A stretch of 64,000 nt of DNA, taken from the IMG/VR virus record IMGVR_UViG_3300047564_002353, positions 38,000 to 101,999 of that record. The stretch is one strand, 5' to 3'. The first letter of the stretch is position 1. Each line of letters begins with the position of its first letter. The translations under genes and the position numbers were made by a program. The notes beneath the pieces were generated by a model. The model saw nothing but the letters and a program-made list of their open reading frames with translations. It made no database searches and was not told the DNA's origin. This stretch comes from a virus. Positions 46,195 through 54,143 of the stretch are shown here, in pieces.

Positions 46195-46446
46195 ATGTTT
46201 AAATTAGATGAGCCGCGTGAAGTACATTTCCAAGGCAAAACGTACACTACATGGCACGGTAGCCCATTTGACCGTGGCAGTGCAGACAGCTGGTACAGCC
46301 GCAGTGCTAAACCACACTGGTACCCCGAAGGCACTGGGCGTGGTGAGATTGTAACAGAAGAGCGCATGAGCTTGGCGGAAATTGAAGCATACTTCGCTGG
46401 CTATGACCACAATGAGCGGTTTGGTGGTAAGAAGAGCTGGGACTGA
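46195..46446 (+). CDS. Conserved small phage/bacterial protein (83 aa)
   Basis: MFKLDEPREVHFQGKTYTTWHGSPFDRGSADSWYSRSAKPHWYPEGTG...: a Trp/Tyr/Gly-rich block I recall as a recurrent small domain in phages. Function unknown. Confidence 0.7.
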   Translation: MFKLDEPREVHFQGKTYTTWHGSPFDRGSADSWYSRSAKPHWYPEGTGRGEIVTEERMSLAEIEAYFAGYDHNERFGGKKSWD

Positions 46447-46650
46447 ATTCCGGTTAGCACTTTCCTGAAAGTGCCGGGTGGGACACGTTAGTTATCCCGG
46501 TTGGCTAGGCTACCGTTAGCGCAATGCAGAGCAGAGCACCTAGATATCCGGACACAACCGGTAGCACGATACGCTGAAACAAATGTGGACAGGGAAACAA
46601 CTCCAGCATAGGGGCGATGATTGGAACCACGTGGCCTAAGCAACTAACAT
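46447..46650 (+). ncRNA. Candidate structured RNA or long 5' UTR
   Basis: About 205 nt, GC-richer than its surroundings, without an ORF. Shows CACTTTC-CT-GAAAGTG, CCGGG...CCCGG and a longer GCTACCG...CGGTAGC pairing encl. CCGGTT/AACCGG. Lies between two genes, the second lacking its own obvious promoter. No known class recognised. Confidence 0.45.
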
Positions 46651-46663
46651 TAAGGAGCTAATT

Positions 46664-47053
46664 ATGCCTAAAGCACAACCAGTAGAAGTTATTGACCTGC
46701 CCGAACTACGTAGCCTGGATATCAACGAAATGTTTGATGCTATGGACGAACTTGATTGCCCTATTGATATGATTAACGAGCGATTGATCCTAGACGGTGC
46801 ATATGGCTATCAATCAGCCACAGAAGGCATCCTCAATCACGAGAAATTCTACGACATCACCGACGACGAATACCAAGCCTGTGATGCGGGTATTCAGGCT
46901 GCAATGAAAGCCGTGAATGCTACACTGCGTCGCATGAATGTAGACTACGAGATTGTAGAAGTAGATCTCGCAGAAAGTATGGGCTTCATGTTGGTTGCTA
47001 AAGATGCAACAGCCAAGCAGGTTGCTAAAAATATAAAGAAAGGTCGGATCTAA
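46664..47053 (+). CDS. Unknown protein (129 aa)
   Basis: MPKAQPVEVIDLPELRSLDI; 'DELDCPIDMINERLILDGAYGYQSATEGI', 'EIVEVDLAESMGFMLVAKDATAKQVAKNIKKG'. Acidic with a basic tail. AAGGAG site. No family recognised. Confidence 0.7.
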   Translation: MPKAQPVEVIDLPELRSLDINEMFDAMDELDCPIDMINERLILDGAYGYQSATEGILNHEKFYDITDDEYQACDAGIQAAMKAVNATLRRMNVDYEIVEVDLAESMGFMLVAKDATAKQVAKNIKKGRI

Positions 47054-47058
47054 ATCGG

Positions 47059-47087
47059 TTGACAACCCAGCACCTTGATGCTATAAT
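47059..47087 (+). promoter_or_regulatory. Sigma70 promoter
   Basis: TTGACA, 17-bp spacer, TATAAT. Confidence 0.75.
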
Positions 47088-47117
47088 TACTACATACTGA
47101 AACAACAGGAGCAGACG

Positions 47118-47312
47118 ATGGGCTACAAGGTACTGGGCAACTACGAAGACGTCATGCAAGGATATGGTCCCCGCAAAGGACTGGAAGGCCCAATGAACTT
47201 TAACGGTCGTGTGGTCTACTACGATGTCCGAGAAGGCAAATACTGGGACCCACGCACCGACTTCTATCTCAGCCACTCAGAAGCATTGGAGATGTATGAA
47301 CTACGCACCTAA
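47118..47312 (+). CDS. Small unknown protein (64 aa)
   Basis: MGYKVLGNYEDVMQGYGPRK; 'GRVVYYDVREGKYWDPRTDFYLSHSEALEMYEL'. Beta-rich. Unknown. Confidence 0.65.
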   Translation: MGYKVLGNYEDVMQGYGPRKGLEGPMNFNGRVVYYDVREGKYWDPRTDFYLSHSEALEMYELRT

Positions 47313-47469
47313 ACCCTACTATCGTGTATCAATGAACCGCAAACGTCAGATCATTGATGCCACCCTAGACGAGTTGCATACCTTGCAACTGGATATGATT
47401 GACCAAGCAGTAGAGTATTCTGATCTACAAGAAGCCAAGGAATTGATCGACTGGATCCGTAAGCTATGA
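47296..47469 (+). CDS. Small helical protein (57 aa)
   Basis: MNYAPKPYYRVSMNRKRQII; 'LHTLQLDMIDQAVEYSDLQEAKELIDWIRKL' long helix. Starts in another frame inside the previous gene. Confidence 0.6.
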   Translation: MNYAPKPYYRVSMNRKRQIIDATLDELHTLQLDMIDQAVEYSDLQEAKELIDWIRKL

Positions 47470-47573
47470 CAGTATCAACAGTTGACTGTGTTGCTATTAT
47501 TGCAATACTGCTGGTTCTGGCAGTGGGCTTGATCCTTGCTGGTTACGAATTAGCACATCTACTCATAGGCTGA
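47466..47573 (+). CDS. Membrane peptide (35 aa)
   Basis: MTVSTVDCVAIIAILLVLAV GLILAGYELAHLL; one membrane helix, ATGA overlap start. Confidence 0.5.
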   Translation: MTVSTVDCVAIIAILLVLAVGLILAGYELAHLLIG

Positions 47574-47574
47574 T

Positions 47575-47730
47575 ATGTGGCTGCTTCTAACTATAGTATT
47601 AATCAATGGCGTACCAGACTTCATGGTCCTTGCAAAAACTACAACAATGACTGAATGCTTGAACTTGCTGAAAAAACAACCCAAGGATCCTAGTATGCAT
47701 TGTATCTACGCGAATTCGGTTGACAAATAG
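47575..47730 (+). CDS. Family C secreted two-cysteine peptide (51 aa)
   Basis: Hydrophobic start MWLLLTIVLINGVPDFMVLA, then 'TMTECLNLLKKQPKDPSMHCIYA'. The C-terminal NSVDK-stop overlaps the -35 of the next promoter; ends at TAG. Confidence 0.55.
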   Translation: MWLLLTIVLINGVPDFMVLAKTTTMTECLNLLKKQPKDPSMHCIYANSVDK

Positions 47731-47748
47731 CCCTAGTTTTGCTATACT
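47720..47748 (+). promoter_or_regulatory. Sigma70 promoter
   Basis: TTGACA, 17-bp spacer, TATACT. Confidence 0.75.
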
Positions 47749-47775
47749 GTTGAAACTGTAAACAAGGAGCGAACT

Positions 47776-48114
47776 ATGTTGCTAGTCATTCAAACCCAAA
47801 ACCAAGAAAACTACGGCGCACACGACTGGGACGGCCGTGGCGAGTGCCCACAGTACTGGAAGTTCAAGGGCGGTAACGAAATCAAGGTCCAGGGCGTAGA
47901 AGTGGGCATGGACTACCAGCAGATCGTAGAAAGCCTGCGTGGCCAAATCGAAGAAAACACCAACTTCTACCGCGTGTCAATCATAGGCTACAGTGTAGAA
48001 GCTGACAGCTACCTCAGCTGGTTCGAGCAGAGCCAACTGGACTACGATGGCGAGATTCTGTTCAAAGAACCTGTGATTGAATATCAAAAAACGGTTGACA
48101 AACTGGCTGTTTGA
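47776..48114 (+). CDS. Conserved phage protein (112 aa)
   Basis: 'MLLVIQTQNQENYGAHDWDGRGECPQYWKFKGG' is a recurrent phage motif; then a helical middle and 'EADSYLSWFEQSQLDYDGEILFKEPVI'. Unknown function. Confidence 0.7.
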   Translation: MLLVIQTQNQENYGAHDWDGRGECPQYWKFKGGNEIKVQGVEVGMDYQQIVESLRGQIEENTNFYRVSIIGYSVEADSYLSWFEQSQLDYDGEILFKEPVIEYQKTVDKLAV

Positions 48115-48123
48115 TAGTATTAT
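48095..48123 (+). promoter_or_regulatory. Sigma70 promoter
   Basis: TTGACA, 17-bp spacer, TATTAT, overlapping the end of the previous gene. Confidence 0.7.
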
Positions 48124-48152
48124 ATAAACACTGTAAACAAGGAGCAAATGAA

Positions 48153-48344
48153 ATGAACGATACTGCAATTTTCCGTGTAATGGGCGTACTGCAACTGCTA
48201 ATCGCCTTTATTAACTTCTACGTGGCCAATCAGGCACTGGCAGCCGGCACAGATGCCCTGAACATTGCTGTGGCTGCTGCACTGACTATGACCGGCGTGT
48301 TCTGCACTGTGGTTGGTGCTAAAATGTTTGGATGGTTGAACTAA
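48153..48344 (+). CDS. Two-pass membrane protein (63 aa)
   Basis: MNDTAIFRVMGVLQLLIAFINFYV... AAALTMTGVFCTVVGAKMF; two membrane helices. GGAGC site 7 nt upstream fixes the start. Confidence 0.6.
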   Translation: MNDTAIFRVMGVLQLLIAFINFYVANQALAAGTDALNIAVAAALTMTGVFCTVVGAKMFGWLN

Positions 48345-48481
48345 TGGGCAAGTTCTTCTTAGGCGTACTGGTCACCCTGGCTATTATGTATCCTGTGGCC
48401 ACTAAGCATTACTTTGGTACAGCAGTGGATACAACCAACGCCGTTGTAAAACATACACTGGAAAAACCCATTGACAAATAA
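48344..48481 (+). CDS. Small membrane protein (45 aa)
   Basis: MGKFFLGVLVTLAIMYPVAT, N-terminal membrane segment, then a short soluble helix; TAATG overlap. Its last codons (IDK) carry the next -35 box. Confidence 0.55.
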   Translation: MGKFFLGVLVTLAIMYPVATKHYFGTAVDTTNAVVKHTLEKPIDK

Positions 48482-48499
48482 ACAAAAAGACTGTATTAT
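48471..48499 (+). promoter_or_regulatory. Sigma70 promoter
   Basis: TTGACA, 17-bp spacer, TATTAT. Confidence 0.7.
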
Positions 48500-48526
48500 A
48501 CACACACTAACTGAACGGAGCGAACT

Positions 48527-48661
48527 ATGTATTCTAAATTTATTATCCGACTGCTGGACGCGATCCCAACGCCTACTCCAGAGCAGGGCGACCGTGCAGT
48601 AAACTTGACCCTGGCTTTTGTAGCAGGATTTATTGTGGCAATGTTGGCTTTTGGAGGTTAA
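48527..48661 (+). CDS. Small membrane protein (44 aa)
   Basis: MYSKFIIRLLDAIPTPTPEQ..., C-terminal membrane helix LTLAFVAGFIVAMLAFGG. CGGAGCG site upstream. Confidence 0.55.
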   Translation: MYSKFIIRLLDAIPTPTPEQGDRAVNLTLAFVAGFIVAMLAFGG

Positions 48662-48662
48662 T

Positions 48663-48881
48663 ATGATGACTTACGAACAAGCAATTCAAACTGTGGCACA
48701 GGCACGTGAAGACTTTATGAATCGCCGCCCTACACTGGCCTACGTTCCAGAAACTAGCATCGCACTGTTCTACGGTAAGGACGTTGAACTGGTGCAGCTG
48801 GACTTGCTCATGGCACAACGAGCAATTGAAGCAGCAGAAAGCGTACCCAATTTCCTGCGTAAGGACTTGACAGCAGCATAA
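48663..48881 (+). CDS. Small helical protein (72 aa)
   Basis: MMTYEQAIQTVAQAREDFMN; 'KDVELVQLDLLMAQRAIEAAESVPNF'. Predicted helical. Unknown. Confidence 0.65.
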   Translation: MMTYEQAIQTVAQAREDFMNRRPTLAYVPETSIALFYGKDVELVQLDLLMAQRAIEAAESVPNFLRKDLTAA

Positions 48882-48895
48882 ACATCAGTTATAAT
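48867..48895 (+). promoter_or_regulatory. Sigma70 promoter of the AAA+ gene
   Basis: TTGACA, 17-bp spacer, TATAAT, starting within the end of the previous gene. Confidence 0.7.
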
Positions 48896-48900
48896 ATCGA

Positions 48901-48924
48901 CTACACACTAGCAATAGTGTGTAG
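48901..48924 (+). promoter_or_regulatory. 5'-terminal mRNA hairpin with GNRA loop
   Basis: CTACACACTA-GCAA-TAGTGTGTAG, perfect 10-bp stem. Sits at the expected +1 of the AAA+ transcript, where it could protect the 5' end from decay. Confidence 0.55.
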
Positions 48925-48960
48925 CAATATTCTAACTAACACAGAGCGAAAGAGCGAACT

Positions 48961-49782
48961 ATGATGAATTTGGAAATCCCCAAGCTGGGCAAAAAGGCAG
49001 CAGAAACTAACGAACAGATCAAACAGCGTCTGCGTGATCGTTTTGAAATACTTAACGATATGACTCGTGCTGTTAAGAAGGGCGATGTACGTGCTATGAT
49101 CGTCACAGGCCCACCAGGCGTAGGCAAAAGCTTTGGCATTGAAGAAGTCTTGGGCAAGCACGACTTGATGGCGAACATTGCTAACAACACCAAGCTCAAG
49201 AAGTACGAAGTGGTCAAAGGTGCTATGAGTGCGTTGGGCTTGTATGCTAAACTCTACGAGTACAAAGACCCTAAGTCAATCCTAGTGTTCGACGACTGTG
49301 ATAGTGTACTGCAAGACGAACTGAGTCTTAACATTCTCAAGGCAGCACTGGATACATCAAAGAAGCGTATGATCCATTGGAACACAGACAGCCGTCTACT
49401 GCGTGATCAGGGCGCACCAAATAGCTTTGAGTTCAAGGGCGGTGCTATCTTTATCACTAACATTAAGTTTGAGAATGTACGTAGCAAGAAGCTGCGTGAT
49501 CACTTGGAAGCCTTGGAGTCACGCTGCCACTACTTGGATCTTACTATTGATACAGAGCGTGAGAAGATGCTGCGTATCGAACAGATCGTAGAAGATGGTA
49601 TGCTCACAGAGTATGAGTTTAGCACAGAAGAGCAAGCAGAGTTGATTCACTTTATTGACTCTAATAAGAAGAACCTACGCGAACTGTCACTGCGTACAGT
49701 ACTAAAGATAGCGGACTTGCGTCGTAGCTTTCCGCATAAGTGGCAGAGCGTAGCAGAGGTTACCTGTATGCGCCGCGGTTGA
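48961..49782 (+). CDS. AAA+ ATPase
   Basis: 273 aa. Walker A GPPGVGKS at 50-57, Walker B ILVFDDCD near 107-114, sensor-type 'GAIFITNIKF' and a C-terminal helical region. Resembles AAA+ proteins found in T4-like marine phages whose role is unassigned. Last gene of the plus-strand run, closed by a terminator. Confidence 0.8.
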   Translation: MMNLEIPKLGKKAAETNEQIKQRLRDRFEILNDMTRAVKKGDVRAMIVTGPPGVGKSFGIEEVLGKHDLMANIANNTKLKKYEVVKGAMSALGLYAKLYEYKDPKSILVFDDCDSVLQDELSLNILKAALDTSKKRMIHWNTDSRLLRDQGAPNSFEFKGGAIFITNIKFENVRSKKLRDHLEALESRCHYLDLTIDTEREKMLRIEQIVEDGMLTEYEFSTEEQAELIHFIDSNKKNLRELSLRTVLKIADLRRSFPHKWQSVAEVTCMRRG

Positions 49783-49829
49783 TTCGCTCCCAACCAGCAT
49801 ACTGAGTAAGGGCCATCGTGGCCCACTTG

Positions 49830-49872
49830 ATCCCCAGATGTCCGATTCGCTCCCGGCTCTGGGGATTTTTTT
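49830..49872 (+). terminator. Rho-independent terminator
   Basis: ATCCCCAGA / TCTGGGGAT stem with a 19-nt loop followed by seven T residues, ending the plus-strand block. GATTCGCTCCC occurs twice nearby. Confidence 0.8.
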
Positions 49873-50071
49873 CCTCTCGAGGTTGAGAAAATATTTTCGA
49901 AATGGTAGGGGGCCCGGGGCTTTATATTTTCTTTTTAGTTGCAATTTTTATAAACTGGTATAGGTGCAAAATCACCACCCCGAAAGGAAATAGTAGCTAT
50001 TTTAAAATTTTCGCGCGGAATTTTTTTAAACCCTGCAGGACCAATTCGGGTAAATTTCACTAAGTATTGTT
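49873..50071. other. Non-coding spacer
   Basis: About 200 bp, no gene seen. Contains a GGGGGCCCGGGG patch and the small hairpin AAATAG-TAG-CTATTT. ACTAAGTA before the next ATG is a one-mismatch late-promoter match. Confidence 0.4.
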
Positions 50072-50275
50072 ATGCAATATTGTTATCGTTACTGGGCGTG
50101 GACTACTGAAATACGTGACTCTGAAGCAGAGTTAATGCGTGATTTACAGTTATGGCATTGTGAAATAGAACGTAAAGGTGACAGTATCACTGTATGGGTC
50201 CCCGAATCTGCTCTAGCATTATTTCAGATCAAGTATCCTACAATGAATCCATATCCTGTGTTTGACCGTTATTAG
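50072..50275 (+). CDS. Family A-like small protein (LALFQIKYP)
   Basis: 67 aa, MQYCYRYWAWTTEIRDSEAE; 'SITVWVPESALALFQIKYP' then a short tail. Isolated plus-strand member far from the main array. Confidence 0.6.
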   Translation: MQYCYRYWAWTTEIRDSEAELMRDLQLWHCEIERKGDSITVWVPESALALFQIKYPTMNPYPVFDRY

Positions 50276-50909
50276 CCCAATATTCTGGTCGCACAAATTG
50301 TTTAAACCATGGGTTAGTCAATTCTTTTCTTGTTAAATCTCTGTAGTATTGTTGTTGTTCTACAGTAATATCTGTAAAGTATTCATAGGGACAAGGATCC
50401 AGCACCATGGTCAGTGTTATTCTAGGTGTAGGGTTGTTTGCTGCAAAATCCACACTGTGTATTTCCATAGGTCTAATCAATGTAGGTTCTATGATTTCAC
50501 AACAGTCCACTAGTTCAAGATCTTGTTCGTCGTAGTGCAAGTATTGCAGACCATTGGGTAATTGTTTAATTTTCACTGGATCTTGCGGTGTATTAAACTG
50601 ATAGAAGTTAGTCCAAGTATTAGCAGTGTTCAATATAGGCACATTCACACGTATAGGAATTGTAGTATGATCTCTATGTGGTCTAGCATTTTGATTGTGC
50701 TGCATAAAATAAGCACAGACCTGTATGACCTTCATGTTTAAATGATCAAATGCTGTCTGTATTTCAGGTACGTGATCAACAAATTCTTGCCATTTAAATA
50801 TATGGAATGGACTAGTATACTGTTCTTTAGTTTGTTTTATGTATGCTAGAGTATTAGTTTGAATTTCAGCTAGATGTTGTATGCTAATTCTAGACCAGTA
50901 AGTTTTCAT
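50238..50909 (-). CDS. 2OG-Fe(II) oxygenase-like protein
   Basis: 223 aa. 'ARPHRDHTTIPIRVNVPIL' gives the HxD, and 'PMEIHSVDFAANNPTPRITLTMVL' the distal His and the 2-oxoglutarate-binding Arg of the double-stranded beta-helix. Substrate unknown: protein, DNA base or small molecule. Confidence 0.7.
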   Translation of the reverse strand: MKTYWSRISIQHLAEIQTNTLAYIKQTKEQYTSPFHIFKWQEFVDHVPEIQTAFDHLNMKVIQVCAYFMQHNQNARPHRDHTTIPIRVNVPILNTANTWTNFYQFNTPQDPVKIKQLPNGLQYLHYDEQDLELVDCCEIIEPTLIRPMEIHSVDFAANNPTPRITLTMVLDPCPYEYFTDITVEQQQYYRDLTRKELTNPWFKQFVRPEYWANNGQTQDMDSL

Positions 50910-50914
50910 GTGTT

Positions 50915-50922
50915 TACTTATC
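50915..50922 (-). promoter_or_regulatory. T4-type late promoter GATAAGTA
   Basis: Predicted +1 coincides with the ATG at 50909 (leaderless). Confidence 0.5.
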
Positions 50923-50955
50923 TACAGCGTAGCTTCTCACTGAATTTATACACAG

Positions 50956-51207
50956 TCAATCCTTGACAAAGCCACGTTGACGCCATTGTTTAGTCTGTTC
51001 GTTGAGCCAATACTGTTTAAAGTCTTCTTTGGATTTAAATGTTTTTTGGAATTCTTCGGTGATCTGTAAGCAGGTCCACATATCCTGCCCGCCCAATTCG
51101 CCTTTCATGAACATGGTATCGCAGTCCCAGTAGAAGCTTTCCAGTACGTCTCGGGGTAGATCTTGCAGTGTCATAGCTGCTGTGAGGAACATGATAGGTA
51201 GTAGCAT
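50956..51207 (-). CDS. Small secreted/periplasmic phage protein (83 aa)
   Basis: Signal-like MLLPIMFLTAAMTLQ, then 'DLPRDVLESFYWDCDTMFMKGELGGQDMWTCLQITEEFQ', a conserved phage block with two cysteines. Good AAGGAG site. Function unknown. Confidence 0.7.
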   Translation of the reverse strand: MLLPIMFLTAAMTLQDLPRDVLESFYWDCDTMFMKGELGGQDMWTCLQITEEFQKTFKSKEDFKQYWLNEQTKQWRQRGFVKD

Positions 51208-51225
51208 GGCTGCTCCTTAAACAGT

Positions 51226-51233
51226 TATTTATA
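51226..51233 (-). promoter_or_regulatory. T4-type late promoter TATAAATA
   Basis: Exact consensus; leader of about 13 nt containing AAGGAG. Confidence 0.65.
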
Positions 51234-51301
51234 GGTATGTAAAAATCTTCTGCTGCTGCGCTGACGCTTCGCGCTATACTCTAGCGCGGCGACCCTGCGG
51301 G

Positions 51302-52051
51302 TTACTGTGATCTACGTTCCGGACCATAGCGCACATCATCATAGTCTGGAATGCTTTTACCGCCATCACTAATAGGATCCATTAAGACCAATTGTGGTCC
51401 AGTGCTAGATCCACGTACACGTATGTTATTACCGTGTAGGTCTACATCCCATTCTGGATTCTCTTGTAGGATTTTATCTATCAACATTAGTGCTTCTCGT
51501 AGTTGATCATCTCTAATGTTAGTATAGTTACTGCGTTCCACAGCGAGATTAACTTCGTGTGCTATTTCTTGCCATACAGCATAGCTAGGATTAGCATAAT
51601 TGCTAAAGTCTTTTTTTGTAATATCATCGTAGAACAGTCGTTCGTACATACCTTCAAGAGCTTCTTGCGGATAGTTGTCGCCTGATTGTAATTTTTCTAT
51701 ACGATATCTGGGACGTTGATTGCCTTTAGGGTCTTGTGTGATATCTACGTTATAGACCTGTGGAAAGAATGGATTACTGTATCCTGCTTTCTTTAAACTA
51801 TTAATTTCTTTAACATAAGCGTAGTAAGCATCTTTGTCCATCAAACTAGTAAGATGCGGTTTCTTTACAAATTCGTGTGGGTCACGCGGATTAGTTTGTC
51901 CACCACTATACCATCCTGGTTGTACACCTTTATCAGGGTCAGGATCACGTTCACTACGATCTTTCATAGTGTCGTAGTCGAAGTTGGGTTCACGACGACG
52001 TACACGTATATCTGTAACGTCGTATTCTTGTATAACTTCTAGTATGCGCAT
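51302..52051 (-). CDS. Kinase-like (APH-fold) phage protein
   Basis: 249 aa, MRILEVIQEYDVTDIRVRRR. 'FFPQVYNVDITQDPKGNQRPRYRIEKL' and the catalytic-loop-like 'DVDLHGNNIRVRG...LVLMDPISD' recall the aminoglycoside-phosphotransferase/kinase fold, though without a glycine loop. Activity uncertain. Preceded by a leaderless-type late promoter. Confidence 0.6.
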   Translation of the reverse strand: MRILEVIQEYDVTDIRVRRREPNFDYDTMKDRSERDPDPDKGVQPGWYSGGQTNPRDPHEFVKKPHLTSLMDKDAYYAYVKEINSLKKAGYSNPFFPQVYNVDITQDPKGNQRPRYRIEKLQSGDNYPQEALEGMYERLFYDDITKKDFSNYANPSYAVWQEIAHEVNLAVERSNYTNIRDDQLREALMLIDKILQENPEWDVDLHGNNIRVRGSSTGPQLVLMDPISDGGKSIPDYDDVRYGPERRSQ

Positions 52052-52144
52052 TTAATCGTATTTATCGTAGTCTATATTTTTAAATATCAGTATAATACAG
52101 AACACTGCTAACATGGCTATTATGAGGTCTGACAGATCGAACAT
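52052..52144 (-). CDS. Membrane peptide (30 aa)
   Basis: MFDLSDLIIAMLAVFCIILI FKNIDYDKYD; TAATG overlap with the radical SAM stop. Contains the promoter of the next gene. Confidence 0.55.
   Translation of the reverse strand: MFDLSDLIIAMLAVFCIILIFKNIDYDKYD
52059..52066 (-). promoter_or_regulatory. T4-type late promoter GATAAATA
   Basis: Predicted +1 about 2 nt before the ATG at 52051. Confidence 0.55.
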
Positions 52145-53271
52145 TAGTTTATTCCTTTATTTGTATATTCTTCAAACCATTGTGCCAGTTCTGGATTAAC
52201 CATGGCCAATGTTTCGTTTCTTACCCTATCCAATGACTGATTAAATTTTAAAAACAGTTCAGGATCTCCTTGCACAGTCAATTGACGTTTGATCAGTAAT
52301 TTCCACTGTGGAACTCTTGAACTGGTAGTATAATCTAATCTATCTATCAGTATATGTTTAACGGATTCGGGGATATGTTTCACGGTCATCCATTCTGGTC
52401 CGTCGATCATAGCAAAAGTGAATTTAACTGTAGGGAAGTTTTTAGTTATAAAGTTAGACAGCGTGTCCAAGCAGTTAACATTGTAGATAGATATTACACT
52501 GTAGACTTCAACTTTTTTCCATGTAAGAGTATAATATTTTAAATTTTCTACCACTGTGTCCCATTGACTGCCTTTACGCAGATAGTCGTTCAATTTTCCA
52601 TAGGCATCTATACTTAACACCCAATTAACTGCTGCACATTGTTCAAGCAACACTACTAGTTCGTTATCAGGTTTAACTGTGCAGTTTGTGATTATATCCA
52701 GAGTAAGTTGTGATCTGTTGCATTTAAGTAAGAATTTTTTTATTCTATCCTGCTCCAGCATGGGTTCACCGCCCACTATTTTAGCGTTGACCAATGAAGT
52801 AAAATCTGTATTTTCAATATAGTCGTCTATATTTTTCACACCTCTATCAAAGGGCATGTTTAATTTTATTGCATCCGGATACCAATATGTGCTCAGTTGC
52901 GGAGTACACATTCTGCATTTGTTATTACATAAATTGCTAAAAGCAAGGTCAATACTTTGTAACTTTGCAGTAGTTGGTATTTCAAAACGTTTATTTTCTT
53001 TTTTTTGATAGAAGTCAATTTTTTCTAATCGTAGACTATAATTCAAGCTGATTTCATCTATGTAGCATTTTGAGCATTCGACCACAGTTTTACCTTGCCG
53101 TACTTGATTTCTCACAGATTCTAAGTAAGGGTGATTGAACCAATTTTTATTATTGATATTTAAATCTTCGGGTAATTGTTTAGGGTTAAAATAGCAACAG
53201 GGATAAATTTTTCCATCAGGGCGAACATGTCCGTGATAAAATAGCAGTGGGCATTGGGATTTACTTGTCAT
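52144..53271 (-). CDS. Radical SAM protein with N-terminal Cys-rich (twitch-like) region
   Basis: 375 aa. Radical SAM motif SNLCNNKCRMC (Cys115, 119, 122) and 'VGGEP'. An N-terminal 'GKIYPCCYFN' and 'ECSKCY' could bind an auxiliary Fe-S cluster, as in twitch/SPASM enzymes. Likely modifies a peptide, base or sugar; no precursor peptide was recognised nearby. Leaderless-type late promoter. Confidence 0.8.
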   Translation of the reverse strand: MTSKSQCPLLFYHGHVRPDGKIYPCCYFNPKQLPEDLNINNKNWFNHPYLESVRNQVRQGKTVVECSKCYIDEISLNYSLRLEKIDFYQKKENKRFEIPTTAKLQSIDLAFSNLCNNKCRMCTPQLSTYWYPDAIKLNMPFDRGVKNIDDYIENTDFTSLVNAKIVGGEPMLEQDRIKKFLLKCNRSQLTLDIITNCTVKPDNELVVLLEQCAAVNWVLSIDAYGKLNDYLRKGSQWDTVVENLKYYTLTWKKVEVYSVISIYNVNCLDTLSNFITKNFPTVKFTFAMIDGPEWMTVKHIPESVKHILIDRLDYTTSSRVPQWKLLIKRQLTVQGDPELFLKFNQSLDRVRNETLAMVNPELAQWFEEYTNKGIN

Positions 53272-53275
53272 CCGT

Positions 53276-53283
53276 TATTTATT
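53276..53283 (-). promoter_or_regulatory. T4-type late promoter AATAAATA
   Basis: Predicted +1 at the ATG of the radical SAM gene. Confidence 0.5.
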
Positions 53284-53301
53284 TTAGGGTACTGGGCATG
53301 A

Positions 53302-53309
53302 AATAAATA
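53302..53309 (+). promoter_or_regulatory. T4-type late promoter AATAAATA
   Basis: Divergent from the previous one; a 14-nt leader carries AAAGGAG. Confidence 0.5.
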
Positions 53310-53328
53310 ATATTCTAAAGGAGAATGT

Positions 53329-54141
53329 ATGAATCAAATGTTAATAGACAGCGTAAGAAGATTAGTCGGAACAAATAATCCTAGAGCTGTGGATCATTTT
53401 AACAGTGAGTATCCAAAGTGGTATGTAGAGGAAATGCTACGTTTAGGGGAAAAATATCGTAATATACGTTGGTTGCCTTTAGACCTTCCTAAAATTGAAT
53501 TACCTAATTACGATGAGTTTCTAGACTTATTTGATAGGAAAAATGTAGATGTTAAGAGAGTAAGACCATGTGCTGCTGAGCCATGGAGTAAAGAAGATCA
53601 TCCATTAGGCGAAAACAGTAACTATCATAAAGCTCAATTCAAAGGATTGTGTTTTTATTCTAGAGAGCCAGAAAAGTTTTATGATGACAATTATGGTGAA
53701 ATTGCCACATGGACACGTACATATTGTCCTGATCCTATGTTTGATAAGATTGTACAGCAAGTTCATGATACATGGCCGTTTGCCATAGTGAACAATCTTT
53801 ACATTTGGGAAAGTGTAAAGGAAGTATTTCCGCACAGAGATCATACTATGTTTTGGAATCTTCCCACAGAGTTCAGAGCTATGCTGCATGATGAAAACGA
53901 GAAACCAACATTATATGTTGCAGATGTAGAACACGGTGATGCACATTATATTGACTTACCAGAAGATACTAATGTGTTTTGTTGGAGTAATGGTAGTCAA
54001 TTACACGGTAGTGATTTTTTTGGCAAACGTAAGCAATTGATGGTAATCACAGGATTTCTAAGTGTGAAAAAAACTGAAGCACTGATTGATAGAAGTATTG
54101 CCAAATATAAAGATAAATTAAATTATAAGTTAGAAATATAA
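53329..54141 (+). CDS. 2OG-Fe(II) oxygenase-like protein
   Basis: 270 aa. 'EVFPHRDHTMFWNLPTEFRAMLHDEN' gives HxD, and 'GSQLHGSDFFGKRKQLMVITG' the distal His and Arg. A lone plus-strand gene among minus genes. Possible hydroxylase; substrate unknown. Confidence 0.65.
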   Translation: MNQMLIDSVRRLVGTNNPRAVDHFNSEYPKWYVEEMLRLGEKYRNIRWLPLDLPKIELPNYDEFLDLFDRKNVDVKRVRPCAAEPWSKEDHPLGENSNYHKAQFKGLCFYSREPEKFYDDNYGEIATWTRTYCPDPMFDKIVQQVHDTWPFAIVNNLYIWESVKEVFPHRDHTMFWNLPTEFRAMLHDENEKPTLYVADVEHGDAHYIDLPEDTNVFCWSNGSQLHGSDFFGKRKQLMVITGFLSVKKTEALIDRSIAKYKDKLNYKLEI

Positions 54142-54143
54142 AA

